Shown here: piece after piece, positions 52,101-63,043 of the stretch
Layout: every line of letters starts with the position of its first letter
Numbering within the stretch: the stretch's first letter is position 1
Assembly: GCA_029339195.1 (NCBI GenBank)
Contig: JAPTJF010000230.1
Span: forward strand, 1-64,000
Reading direction: 5' to 3'
Length of the DNA: 64,000 nt
From: Micractinium sp. NFX-FRZ
Taxonomy: Eukaryota > Chlorophyta > Trebouxiophyceae > Chlorellales > Chlorellaceae
Made by a program: the position numbers and the translations under genes
The notes under the pieces: generated by a model
The model's input: only the letters and a program-made list of their open reading frames with translations
Told to the model about the DNA's origin: nothing
Database searches by the model: none

Positions 52101-54602
52101 CCCCATGCCTTCTCATTGTTGGAGCACGCATCTCATGCACTCTGAAGCTGGAGCCCTTCTGGGTAACCAATTTGTAGACCATTCCCCCCCAACCAAGTGC
52201 ATGCGCGGGTGCGGCTGCTTGGCACCACCATCTGTTGCGGCGCCCAGCAGCTCGCACTCTGCCTAGTACTCACCTGGCTCGTACTCTGCTCGGATGTTGA
52301 AGGGCGTGGCTCGCTCCAGGGTCACCGTCTGCAGCTGGGACTGAGGATGACTGGTAAGCAAATGCAGTGCACACACACCAGCAGGCGCTGCACCCGCGGG
52401 TTGTCGCAGCGCTGCACCTCAGCCGGCCTCAGGCAGCACACGGCAAGCCATCCCTGTGCAGCAAGGCGCAGCAGAGGGCAGCGGCAGATCAACAGCCGCT
52501 CTCCCCACCAGTCCATCAATGGCGGTGATGCGTGAGCTGATGAATGCCGAGTTCTCGCTGCGGGAAAGGATGAAGGAACATTGCATGAAAGGATGAAAGG
52601 AGAGGGGAGGGGAAGGGGAGCGGTGCCGGCGGCGCGCCCGCCCCAATGCCACCCCACACAGCCGGCGCCAGGCGCGCCCCCGCATGCTCTGGACTGCTGG
52701 CAGGCCCTCTGCAGGCATTAGGTACCACGCACTCTCCGACCCCACCCCCACACCCCTCACACGCTCACTTGTACTTTGCTCCTGGGTCCACTTTGTGGTT
52801 CATGCTGCATTGAGGAGGAGGCAGGGCAGGGTCAGACGCTCAATCAGTGGGCAACGGCATCGCACACCCCGCTCCTGCCTGCCCAGCCCGGCACGTGCCG
52901 CACACACTGCCCCTCCCCACTGTCCCCACCCTTCTGCCACTCCGCCCCGCGCCGCCCCGCCCTCCCACACTGCCCCTCGAGTGAGGCTGCCCCCCCAGCC
53001 CAACCCCTCCCTACCCACATTTCGTGCTTCAGCGTCCCGTTGCCGCTCTGCAACCACAGCGTGACCATGTCGCCCACTGCCAGGCTGGCGGTGGAATTGA
53101 CGGGCAGCCGGTAGGTGCCACGTGGGATAGGCACGCTGGCATTCACCTTTGCCACCCGTGTGTTCTTCAACGTCTGACCCTGCAAGCACATATGTGCAGC
53201 GCACAACCAGAGTGCGTTGCTTTTGCTTTGCAGGCAGCTGAACACGCAAGGCTTTCTTGCCGAGCTGACTGGCTGGCTTAATCCCCAGAATACGGAAACC
53301 TCACCCCAACCTTCATGCAGCAAGCTCAGCAGGCCCAGCAGCCAGCCGCCCACCTGCGCGGTGATCAATGCGCCCGACCACACATAGTAGCCGGTGCTGG
53401 TGGTGTTAGTGGGCCCTGGGGGGAGGGCAGAGGGCATGCCCATGGGGCGGGGTGAGCTGCGGAACCCAGAAGTTGAGCCAGCTGCGGGGCTCGGCAGGCG
53501 GCTCGCTGTGATGCATTGCCGGAGGACCCCCGCCTGCACCCTGTGCGATGTGCATACAGCCCGTTGCCAGCCACCAGCTGCAAGCAGAACGCAAAGTGCT
53601 CCTCGGCCCCTCCCCCGCCATACTCCAGCAGGGCAGGGGCCCGCTCAGCGCACCGTAAAGGTCGGTCATGCTTTTGGTGAGGTAGAGGATTGTCTGATGC
53701 CGCCCCGCCCCCCGCAGCACGGTTTGGGGGCGCGTTATTTTGATGGCGGCATGTAGAGTCAGCACCCCCGCCGGCAGCGCCACCACCACCCAGCCTGCGT
53801 GGGCAGTCGGGGCAAGGCTGCGCAGTCAGCCCAGGTGTGAGGTCGGTTGCAGGTGCGGGCAGCGCTCGGTTGCGGTTTCCTGCTGACCAGTGCGGTGCCT
53901 GTGCTGAACATTCAGGGGTGCCCTTGCAGGGGGGATCGGCAGGAGGGACCAGACATGAATTGTAGCAGCAGAAGGGGAGGAGTGCAGGCTCAAGGCGTGA
54001 GGTTGTTGGCGCCTGCACTGCAAGCAGGACCTGCTCAACAGCCAAAGCGCCCAGTTTGATAGCCCCTGCCCCGCTGCGACCGCTGCAACCTCTTGCCCTG
54101 CCCAGCCTCCCACCTGCGCTGGCGGGCTGCGCGTTGGCCCACGCCACCATGGCCTGTATGGCCTGCGTGTCTGTCACATTGGCCCCCCGGAAGTCGGCCA
54201 GTGCTCGTGTGACAGGCGGGGAGGGCGGCTCCACGTCGCCGTTACGGTACCCTGAATGGTGCCACAGATTGGAGGATGGTCGGGGGGCAGGGGAAGACAG
54301 TGGGCAAGGGGCTGGGGGGCAGCGGGGGTTGGAGGGGCCATGGCAGCAGTAGCGGCAGCCTTCGCCCCCTGTCCAGGAGGCGTGCGGGTGCGCGGCCGTG
54401 CATGTGGGAGCCTGCCAGGCTGAGGCCGGTACCCTTGAACACCCTGTATCATCACACCTGCGAAGCTGAAGTCGGTCAGCGGGCCGCCAGGGTTCCACAG
54501 CTCCCCGTGCTTGCCCCACAGCGACGACGCCACTCCCGCCCCCGGCTGTACCGCCGCTGCCAGCAGAGCAGCCAGCAGCAGGAGCCGCTGTGCCCCCTGC
54601 AT
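49163..54602 (-). CDS. Secreted pectate-lyase-fold (beta-helix) protein
   Basis: Roughly 12-14 exons. ATG 54602 opens a signal peptide, MQGAQRLLLLAALLAAAVQP. Next come DFRGANVTDTQAIQAMVAWA and a joint giving WVVVALPAGVLTLHAAIKI, then TVLRGAGRHQTILYL: the start of a right-handed parallel beta-helix of the Pectate_lyase_3 kind (T/D-dTqAIQ, G.V.LPaG.., LRG.G...T.L). Later exons hold beta-helix-like runs: VSDVGIEGFTMKV, GYSGVEFLETFDSWARDLHF, DSERVTVSNFGVGVTAP, VLVTHFDIQAHLLHSVGVDS and NTGSFSTYWNIR. The C-terminus is Pro/Ala-rich (PAGTAAPAGSPPAGGTPAPA), possibly a cell-wall linker. Such folds occur in polysaccharide lyases and hydrolases; I cannot assign a substrate or catalytic residues. Exact exon edges in the middle are uncertain. 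Confidence 0.75.
50696..50737 (-). repeat. Intronic echo of a beta-helix exon start
   Basis: 'tgccctggactgc' with flanks aligns with the exon border near 50605-50645 ('tgccctgggctgc'), about 20 of 28 core positions, in the preceding intron. Confidence 0.6.
50926..50988 (-). repeat. Intronic echo of a beta-helix exon end
   Basis: Aligns over about 63 bp with 51071-51134, the 3' end of the exon encoding DLPPGGKFDGHWGV. Shared blocks are 'cagtgccc', 'aacttccc' and 'cgccccaccgc'. Offset about 145 bp, downstream in transcription. Confidence 0.85.
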
Positions 54603-55111
54603 GTGTGGCGCTTCGATCGAGTCATCAATAGCCGGATCCTTTGCCACGCAAGCCGCAAGTAGGCCGCCCTGCAGCGAGTCCTGCAGCGAGAACTCAACCC
54701 CTTCCTGTCCGGCGGCCTCCTGACGAAATAGCCCAACCCTCACCAGCTTAGTCATATGGCAATGCTGGCCGCCTTTGAAGCCCAATAACGCCATGACCGG
54801 CCCAGCGGGGAGGGTCCACGGAGGGGAACCAAATTGACTTGGAGGAAACTGCAAGGGGAGATGATGCAGATGTACAAGACAACAACACGCTGCTGTATGC
54901 CATAAACATGCCATCAAGCCTTGGCTCCCTCTGAATTGGGCGCCTCGCAGCATGTTCGACACGTGGGACAGCACGCATTTCATGCCCGAAGCCTTCGCCA
55001 ACCAGCCACTCGTATCGCCTGATTAGTGCGCCCTGCGATGCTGAATAATCATTGCGTCCCGTTGTTAAGGCTGCGTACAAACACACTCGCCACTCCAGCG
55101 ATCTGCGGACT
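54603..55111. promoter_or_regulatory. Shared upstream region of divergent secreted and ferredoxin-like genes
   Basis: 509 bp lie between start codons of opposite strands, with lower GC toward 54820-55080. No gene seen; promoter elements cannot be pinned down. Confidence 0.5.
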
Positions 55112-56208
55112 ATGCGCGTTTACAGAGCCCTGCCGGCCTCATGGCCAGTGCCAGCGCGGGTTCCATGGGCGGTGCGCCCCAGACGCCCTTGCAGCGTAGC
55201 CACACCATCCGCCGCGGCTTCACCACCGCAGCCAACACCCAGCGGCGGCAGTGCCGGTGGCAGCGGCAACAGCGGCGGCGGGCGCAGTGCGGCGAATGTG
55301 GAAATCCAGTTTAGAGGGCGGCACATAGAGGTGTGATGTGGCACCTGTTGCTGCCTGGCTCCCATGCTAAGCTGTGCAATTCATGGCCGGTGCACTACAT
55401 TTGCTGCCCTGCCGACGTCGACGGTGCCCAGGCCACTCGACCACTCTAGGACGGCCGCCCTTCTCTATCCCGCCCTGCCACCCGAGTTCTGCCCTACCGA
55501 GCCTGGCCACTTCCGCTCGCTCGTTTCAACACACCCTGTCTTCCCTTCGCCCCGTCTGCACACCAGGCGGAGCGCGGCAGCACGCTGCGCACCGCGCTGC
55601 TCGAGGCGGGCGTGACCCCGCACAACGGGCGCGCCACGCTGATAAACTGCCGGGGGCTGGGCACATGCGGCACGTGTGCTGTGGAGGTGCAGGGGGAAGT
55701 GGAGCCGCGTAAGTGGACGGCCCAGGAGCGGCTGCGCCTCAACTTTCCGCCGCACGGCCCCCCGGGCAACACCCGCCTGCGCCTGGCGTGCCAGGTGCGC
55801 GCTGCAGGGGCCCTGCTGCTTCTGCACTGCTGCCTTGCGCAGGGCGCGTGCAGGGTGCGTGCAGGGTGTGGGCAGCCGACGTGCGCGTCAGGCAGCCCAG
55901 CCGTGACCCGCCACTAGGCAGGCAACCCGCTCACGTGCCCGCTCTTCTCCTTCTTGCCCCCCCTGCCGTGCCAGGTGGCCTGCCAGGGTGACCTCACCGT
56001 GCTCAAGCGCACCCAGTTTTGGGGGCAGGGGGAGGATGTGCTCCCAGACCTGCCTCCTGCGCTAGAGGGCTCCACGGCAGGGGAGGCAGCAGCAGCAGCA
56101 GCAGCAGCAGCGGGCAGAGAAGGGGCAGTGATGCCGCTGGGCCAGCTTGAGTTTGTGCTGGACAGGCGGCGGCGGCGGCGCCAGGGGCAGGGCCAGGGGC
56201 GGGAGTAG
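55112..56208 (+). CDS. [2Fe-2S] ferredoxin-like protein, probably plastid
   Basis: Three exons (55112-55330, 55567-55794, 55975-56208) join in phase to 226 aa. The first ~55 residues (MRVYRALPASWPVPARVPWA, then Ser/Ala/Pro/Gly) look like a transit peptide. The ferredoxin fold starts at NVEIQFRGRHIEAERGSTLR. Cluster ligands are C101, C107 and C110 in LINCRGLGTCGTCAVEV, and C148 in RLRLACQ, the plant-type Cx5Cx2C...C pattern. An Ala run and an Arg-rich end follow. The layout recalls plant 2Fe-2S proteins such as the NDH-complex subunit PnsB3 and relatives rather than photosynthetic ferredoxin, because of the RxxL...LACQ spacing and the long tail. Partner unknown. TGTAA lies 148 nt after the stop. 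Confidence 0.85.
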
Positions 56209-56847
56209 GCAGCAGTAGGCTGTGCACGTCGCGGCCCTCCCGCCCGCCCATAGTGCCCGTTGTTGCCCTGTCCCAGACCACCGCAGTGCCCTCGCCCCAC
56301 TCTTCCCTCTCGTAGCATCGCAGGAATCACAAATAGGGGGTTCAGCAATCGGCAGTGTAAGCAGGATCAGACCACGGATCGTTGGAACCGTCAGGATCGG
56401 TGCCGTACGTGCAGTCGTTGTTGGGAACAGTTGAAGGATTTGAGTGGTGGATAAACAGGTGCAAGGTTGGAGTCGAGGGATGGATGGACACGTGCAGGGC
56501 CGGAGTTGCTGAGCACGCGCATGTTGTTGTAGTCATGGTCAAAAAAACAATGTGTGGTTGGGGTTGAGGAAAACTTTGTGCATGGGTGGGATGTGCTGGG
56601 ATCTGATTGCAGTGAAGGCAGGGAGTGTGTTATTGGAGTGGTGGCAGGGAGTGTGTTAGTCGGAGGCCCAGGGGGCGGGGGCGGGGCAAGAGTGTGGGGG
56701 TAAACGGGGGGATGTTACCCGCTGTGCTAAGATTGAGCAGCGGCCTGTGTGGTCACCCGCCCTTCTGCCAGACGGACAGCTGCATGTGCTCAGGGTGCAC
56801 CGCTCACCACGCTGCCAGCCAGCCGTCTGCTCTTGCGGGAGGGCTGG
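56209..56847. other. Convergent intergenic region
   Basis: 3' sides of the ferredoxin-like (+) and SGNH (-) genes. Plus-strand TGTAA at 56356-56360. Short G/T-rich stretches, no gene. Confidence 0.5.
56356..56360 (+). terminator. Putative TGTAA poly(A) signal of the ferredoxin-like gene
   Basis: TGTAA lies 148 nt past the stop at 56208. Confidence 0.4.
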
Positions 56848-58963
56848 TCAGGGCGCAGTGCCCGCCACCTGCCCCGACACCTGCTCGTACTGGTCCTGGT
56901 AGCCGGTGAGGCGCAGCGGGAAGTGGGACACCATGATGGCCTGCACACACAGGGGAGTGGGGGAGAGGCGAGGGGTGGGGCGGGGTGGGGCGAGGGTTTG
57001 AGAGTGGGCAGTGAGTGGGCGGGCGGGGTGGGGCAGGTGCGGGGCCTAGCGGCGGGATGTGGCGCACCGTGAGGGCCTGGGTAGGAAGGAAGGGGAGGCA
57101 GGGAGGGCAGGACGACCCCTGTGCGGTGCGCATGGCAGAGGTGCGGCACGGGGCACACGTGCTCACATGCTGCCCTGCAGTCTCTGCACTGCTGGCCTCT
57201 CAAACGCCCCAGCTGTCCTCAGCTGCCAGTGGCCAAGGCAGGCAGCAACACAAGGGTCCGCCCACCCGCCCATCCACCACCCTAACACCCATCAAGGCAC
57301 GCAAATTCACAACACACAGCACACCTGCAGCGCCACCTTGTGCCCCTTCTGCTTCACTGCCCCCGCCTCCGCCAGCACCGTCACCCGCACACGGCACTTG
57401 TCGTGTTGTGAGACCTGCGGGGGACAGTGGGGCGGGATTGTGGTGTGGTGGGTGAGTGGGAGTGTAGCACATGGGCGGGCAGTCAAGCCCGCAGCCACAC
57501 GCCAGCACGGCGGCATCCCCCCGCCCTCCTTCTCCTGTGCCGGCCCGCACTGCCCCGAGCTGCAGAGCCCATTGTGAGCCCCCACATCCCAGTACAAGGT
57601 CATCACACCGTCACACCCTTGTGAACAAGCAACACACGCTCTCCGTTGCAGTGCAAGGCCGCCCGCCCGCCGCCCAGCCCCGCCCAGCCTTCCCCCCACC
57701 TTGAACTTGTGGATCTGCTGCAGCGTGGCGCTCTGCTCCCACGTGCCGTCCAGCCGGTCGCCAAAGCCCTTGAGGAAGAGGCAGGTGCAGCCCGACACGC
57801 AGGCCAGGCGGGCGGTGCCCATCCCCTCGTAGCTCTTCAGGTGGGAGAGGTACACTTCTGCCAGGGCGGCCTCTGGGCTGCCATCGGTGACGTTTGCGGC
57901 GCTGGCAGCTGAAGGGGCTGCGCCGGCGGCGTCGGCGGTGGTTCCGCCTGCCTGGCTGCCGTCAGGTGGTGAGGCAGCGGCAGCGGAGGCGCCGTCTGCT
58001 CTGCTGTCAAACTCCAGCTCAGCCCAGGCGCCTGCCGGTTGGGGTGTGGGGTGGGGTGGGGGCGGCGGCACACACAGGGGGAGGGAGGGTTCAGGTGCGG
58101 GTAATGGGGCTGGCCGGCGCTCCGTGCGCCCACAAGGCAAAGCCAGCATCGGGACATATCCACATCGCTGTGCTCCCCGCCGCTACCTGCCAGCTGCGCA
58201 CCTCTCCCCCTACAAACACACGCCTGCACCAGCGAATCGCCCCACCCTGCCGCCCACCAACTCACCCCTGCCCCACACCCGGCTCAACCCCCAACCTGCC
58301 CCCCCCCCGCTCACCCGGCTTGCTGCTGGACCAGGACCACTTTTGGGACACAAACGTGGCCTCCTCCGGCCGCTCCGCCCTGTACTGGAAGCCGCTGCTC
58401 CTCACCACCACCGCCTCAAACTCCTCCTGCAGGGGGGGCCAGGGTGTGGGTGCAGGTCAGAGGCAAGGTGAGCGTGGCTGCGCGGCAGTGCAGTGGCTCA
58501 CGGCCCTTTGCGGGGATTCACAATATTGTGGATTGGGGAGCGGGGGGGAAGCGCACGGAAGGTGCAGGAGCAATGCGAGGGCGGTGCTGAGGGGCCCTGC
58601 CAGCACTGTCGTGGGTTGGGAAGTGATGGTCAGTCGGCAGGCAGGCTGCACTGCACCCCGCCACCGCCCGCTCCCCAGTGCACAGCTATCAGTGCCACCG
58701 CGCAGCCCGCGCCCCTCAATTTTCATTTAACATCAAAAACAACGTGAGATTCGTCGCAATCTCTTACTCAGGCCAGCAACCCAGCACCCACCCTCACACC
58801 AGGAACCCGCCCACCTGCATGGCGCACAGCGTGGTGGGTGCCTCTGCGTTGCCGGGGATCATGGGAGGCGGGAGGTCCCCCGGCGCCCCGGCGCCCTGCC
58901 GCCTGGCCCAGCTGCCCGCCGCAAAACCGCCAGCTGCCGCCCCTTCTGCCGCCGCTCCCGCCG

Positions 58964-59001
<38 letters not shown>

Positions 59002-62000
59002 CCAGCCGTGCTGCGCTGCTGCACCTCTGCTGTCGCCCGCAGCAGCAGGGAGGCCAGCAGCTCTGCAATCACTTGGTGGCCGGCGTCGTTGGGGTGCGTC
59101 CTGCAGCAGCACGGGGCACGCAAGGCGCATGGGTTGAGTAGACATGGAGCGAGTGTCAATGGGGTTGCGAAATCATGTCTGGGCGGCCGCACAATTGGGC
59201 AGGCATGCGTGCGGGCGGGCAGGCAGGGCGTGCGGGCAGGGTGCAGCGTCGGCAGGCCCCCAGGCAGGGTGTGCTGCTGGCAGCTTAAACCCCACGACGG
59301 GCGTAGCGTTGGGTTGTTGTTAGCAGCACAGGAGCAAAGCCAGGGGGGCTCACCGGTCCTTGTAAAAGTACTGCCCCCGCTCCGCCTGCCAGGCAACCGG
59401 GATGGCCACGCCCGCCGGCGACACCTCCTTCCGCTTCAACACCTTGCTGGCCTGCAGCAAGGAGGCGGGGGCAGGAGAAGCGGGCGGCAGTGTCAACCTA
59501 TGCCGTTGTTTCTTCCTAAGCTGTGAGCGAACTGCTGCACCTTGCTGCCCACTGGCTTCTTTGAGCCATCCCACTGCCCCTCTGTCAAATTCAATTCACT
59601 GGACAGCCCGCCCACTGTCTGCCCCCCTGCCCACCTTGAAGCCAGGCACGTCTGCCCGCATCAGCGGGTGGATGGCGGAGCGCAGGGAGAGGGCGGGGAG
59701 GTCGTAATACTGCAGGCGGGACAGTGCAGGTGAAGGGGTGTGAGGGGTGAGGGGGGCTGGTGGATGGCTGGGTTGGGTGGGAGGCGGGGAGGCGCATGTG
59801 CCGCTGCCCACCAGCTGTGCACCGCCGCCGCCCGCCCTGCAGAGACCCTGGCCCCCAGTGCTTCCAAGGAGGCGCTCCAAGTGCTTTAAAGGAGGAGCCC
59901 AGGTGGACAGTGCCAGCCAGCAGGGCACCCGCCCACCTGCGCCATCACCGTCAGCTGCGCCTCGGCGGGCGGGTAGTAGAAGAGGCCTTCCGTCACGCCG
60001 TCACCAAAGGAGCGCCACCTGGCAAGGGTGGGGGTGGGGGTGGGGGTTGGGAGAGTGGTACGGGTGTTTTGGAGGGGCGGGTTGGTGCGTTCCTTCGTGT
60101 TGCCTGCTGGCCCATCGTCCACCCTGCCTGCCGCATCCCTGCCTCGGCACACCCAGGGCCGTGCGCTTGTGTTGCAGCAGCAGCCACCGCTGGTTGCCTA
60201 GCCCGGCGGGCCCAGCAGCTTGCCGCCTGCCATACCACCCAGCCTGCCTCGCAGCGCCCACCCCACCCCGCCCGCCCCCCACCCACCAGGCGTAGTGGTG
60301 CAGCTGCAGCAGCGCGGGGCGCCCCGGCAGGCCCAGCAGCTTGCGCAGCAGCTGCTCGTAGCCCCGCCGCTGCGGGTCCGACATGGGCACGTCGGGCAGG
60401 TCGTTCACGCTGAACTCCACAATGATCAAGTCGGCAGCCTGCAGCAGGAGGGAGACCCATACAGATGAAAGTGCAGCATTCTATGGCGACATGATTCTAT
60501 GGCGACATGATTCTATGGCACCATGATTCCATGGCGACATGGCGCCCAGTGCATGCAAGACCAAGGTTCATCCCCTCCGCCGCACACCGCCCCGCACCAC
60601 CCACCCACCCACCGCCCACCCCCCGGCCACTCATCATCTGCATGCAGGCGGGCGCCACCCACCGGGTCGGTCATGCGCTCTGCACAGACGGCAAAGATGC
60701 CGCTGCTGGTGCCGCCCACGCCCTTGTTCTCAAACACATGCCCGCTGCGCGCGGCGACAGGGGAGGGCAGCAGCAGGGCGAGTCAATGGGGGGCCAGTGT
60801 GCATCAGCCACGTGCATCTGACGACACAGGCAGCTGGGGCGCAGCACCCATGGCCGGGCAGCAGCAAGGGGGGCAGGCCGCCCGGGCTGCACATGTGGCC
60901 AGCCTGTATCCATGCCACACCGCCCCAAGAGTGTGACAAGCCGCGGCTGATGCACCAGTTAGAGGTGGAAGTGGCAGCAGCAGCGGCAGGCGCCTCACGT
61001 ATGTGGCCAGGTGGCGTTGAGGAACTGGAAGAAGCGGGCGGGGTAGCTGGCGCCGGCTGAGGTGGCTCCGGAGCCCTTGGTCACGCTGCCCCCCAGCGCA
61101 TACACCTGCGGGCGGGCGGGCGAGCCAGGTGGGTGCGGTGTGCAGTGTGTGCGTGCAGCGTGCAGTGGCAGGGAGGGAGCAGAAGGTGGGGCGGTGCAAG
61201 AGCTTCATACGGCCATTCATAGGGCAGCACGGCGTGCGCCATCCAAGCTGCCGTCATGAAGCGGCGCCGCCTGTGGGGCGGGGACCCAAACGCCGCCGCC
61301 CATGGTGCCGACCCCGCCCACCGCCCTGCCACTAAATGGTGCCGCCCAGCCCGCCCCGCTCCGCCGCCCGCCCTCCCACCTTGATTGGTTCGCCCGCCAT
61401 CAGCTTGGCGGCCACCGCCCGCAGGCGGGAGCCCGTGCCCCAGTAGGCCAGCCCCCGCAGCACGTCTTCCTCCGCCAGCAGGGGCTCCCAGGGCAGGCGC
61501 AGGGGCGGCTGCGGGCGGGCAGCGGGGCGGGCCGGGCCCGCTGCTGCCAAGCGCTCGGGAGGCTCGTGCTGGCTGCCTGCTGCTACTTCTGCTGCAGCTG
61601 CGACAGGATTGAGGTCGGCGCCTGCAGCCCCTGCTGTTGCTGCAGCAGTGGCGCCATCGGCCGGTGCCGCGAGCGGCATTTCGGGCGCAGGCAGGCTGTG
61701 TTCCAATGAGGTCTCTGTGCCTGCCGCAGCCTCCTGCGCCCACAGCCGCGCCAGGATCCTGGGAGACACCGTGTCGACTGCAAGTGTGGCAGGGGAGTGC
61801 GCCTGGTGTGCATCAGGCTGGCAAGACACGCTGCTGACACGCAGCCCCCACTGCTGGCGGCACGGCTGCCACTGGCGGCGGCGGCGGCGGTGGCGGCGGC
61901 TGTGTCACTTCCAAGTTCGGCCACGGCCTGTACCTTGATGTGGTCTGGCGTCTCGGGGCCCGCCCAGAAAGAGGAGGGTGAAGAGGACGCCGGTGATGAA

Positions 62001-62144
62001 CATAAAGGCGGGGGTGCCGAGGGCGCTAACTCTTTGCAGCGGTTTGCCGCGCGTGGAAGATGTGTCAACATCGCTGCCAAGCTGCTCAGACCCCGAACGG
62101 GGGAGCAGCAGGCGTGTGGGGGTGACGAGCCGCTGCAAGGTCAT
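56848..62144 (-). CDS. Membrane-anchored SGNH hydrolase with extra C-terminal domain
   Basis: About 13 exons; checked ones include 62144-61934, 61777-61380, 61105-60999, 60744-60663 and 60438-60287. A basic N-tail precedes one helix, FMFITGVLFTLLFLGG, so it is probably a type II Golgi or secretory-membrane protein. SGNH-fold blocks: VYALGGSVTKGSG (block I, GGS instead of GDS), NKGVGGTSSG (Gly block), LIIVEFSVNDLPD (Asn block, SVND) and THPNDAGHQ (Asp-x-x-His block). So the Ser, Asn, Asp and His are all present and an esterase or lipase-like activity is likely; substrate unknown. An Ala run from CTG repeats is followed by a second region with ATFVSQKWSWSSSKP, CVSGCTCLFLKGFGDRLDGT and VALQAIMVSHFPLRLTGYQD, which looks like a beta-rich accessory domain. 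ATG 62261 is an alternative start in poorer context. Confidence 0.82.
60478..60541. repeat. Intronic minisatellite, 4 x 16 bp
   Basis: Four units of attctatggcgacatg. Units 1 and 2 are identical; units 3 and 4 differ by one base each. Confidence 0.95.
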
Positions 62145-62597
62145 TGCGTATGGCTCCCTTCGCCCGGGCGCAGCTTCAACCAGCCCAATTGGGTATGATG
62201 CTGCTGTGAGCACGCGCGAGGCAGTGGCTGAGGGGTATCGGTCTGACCGGTTCCAGCGCATGCGCCTGCTGACGAGGCGGTCTGGTGGTTCAGCCGTGGT
62301 TGGGCTGTTGTTGGGTCTGGACGGGGTGTCTGTCTTGGAAAATCGAGTCTAAGCCGACTGCACCAAAAACTGCACATCTGTGTCCTTTGGAGCGTTGCCA
62401 CAGTCCACTGCGGTGGGTCGTGTCCCACCGCCGCCACCGCTGCACTGACGGCTGCCAGCTTGCCCTGGCGATGCCGCTCCTGATGCCAACATTGCCCCAT
62501 AGCCTGCCTGGAACCTTTGTGATGCACCGATTGATCTAAAGGGTCTAAGTACATGGGAGTTTCTCTCGTAAATCTTGCAGGCCCTCCTCCAAGCAAG
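62145..62597. promoter_or_regulatory. Divergent upstream region between SGNH and POLE-side genes
   Basis: About 450 bp, or 117 bp less if SGNH starts at ATG 62261. No coding signal apart from that possible N-terminal extension. Confidence 0.4.
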
Positions 62598-63002
62598 ATG
62601 GCGCCGGCGGCGGCGGCACCTCCAGAACGGCGAGAGTTAGCTTGGAGCCGTAAGACGTGACCTCTGGTTCCTACTGCCCCCTAATTCACGTGTTTCATAA
62701 TAACCCCGCCCTTAGTCCAAAAGCAGCACGTAGAACGGTGGGCCATTTGAACCCTGCCTTACGTGGCAGGTGTTCTCGTGTACACGCTCCTTCCGCCATT
62801 CCGCTACCTCAGATCACACCCGGCAGTCTGCCAGGCTCATCCAAGCGACTCTGGGGCCGCCTCGACGCCTCTCTGCGTGATTTGCTCTCAAGCTCCGGCG
62901 TCAAAGGCTGCTAAGAGCGTCGCCAGCAATCTCTGGGCGCTGCAGGAGGCTCAATCAAACACCGGGGCACTGCCACCAACCCCGCAGCAGCGCATGTTTT
63001 GA
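62598..63002 (+). CDS. Doubtful small gene or POLE 5' leader
   Basis: A two-exon model (62598-62649, 62770-63002) gives 94 aa, MAPAAAAPPERRELAWSR joined to VLVYTLLPPFRYLRSH and ending ALPPTPQQRMF. Donor GTAAGA and acceptor GGCAG are plausible, but the peptide matches nothing I know, and a different frame at 62806-62910 looks equally protein-like (KRLWGRLDASLRDLLSSSG). It ends 41 nt before the POLE start codon, so it may simply be POLE 5' UTR. Confidence 0.25.
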
Positions 63003-63043
63003 CAGCCCACGGCAGTCGGGAGCAGTGGGGCTAGCGGGCCAGG

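Noticed and set aside
60478..60541. CRISPR-like array
   Set aside because: Units are 16 bp, directly adjacent with no spacers, inside a eukaryotic intron.
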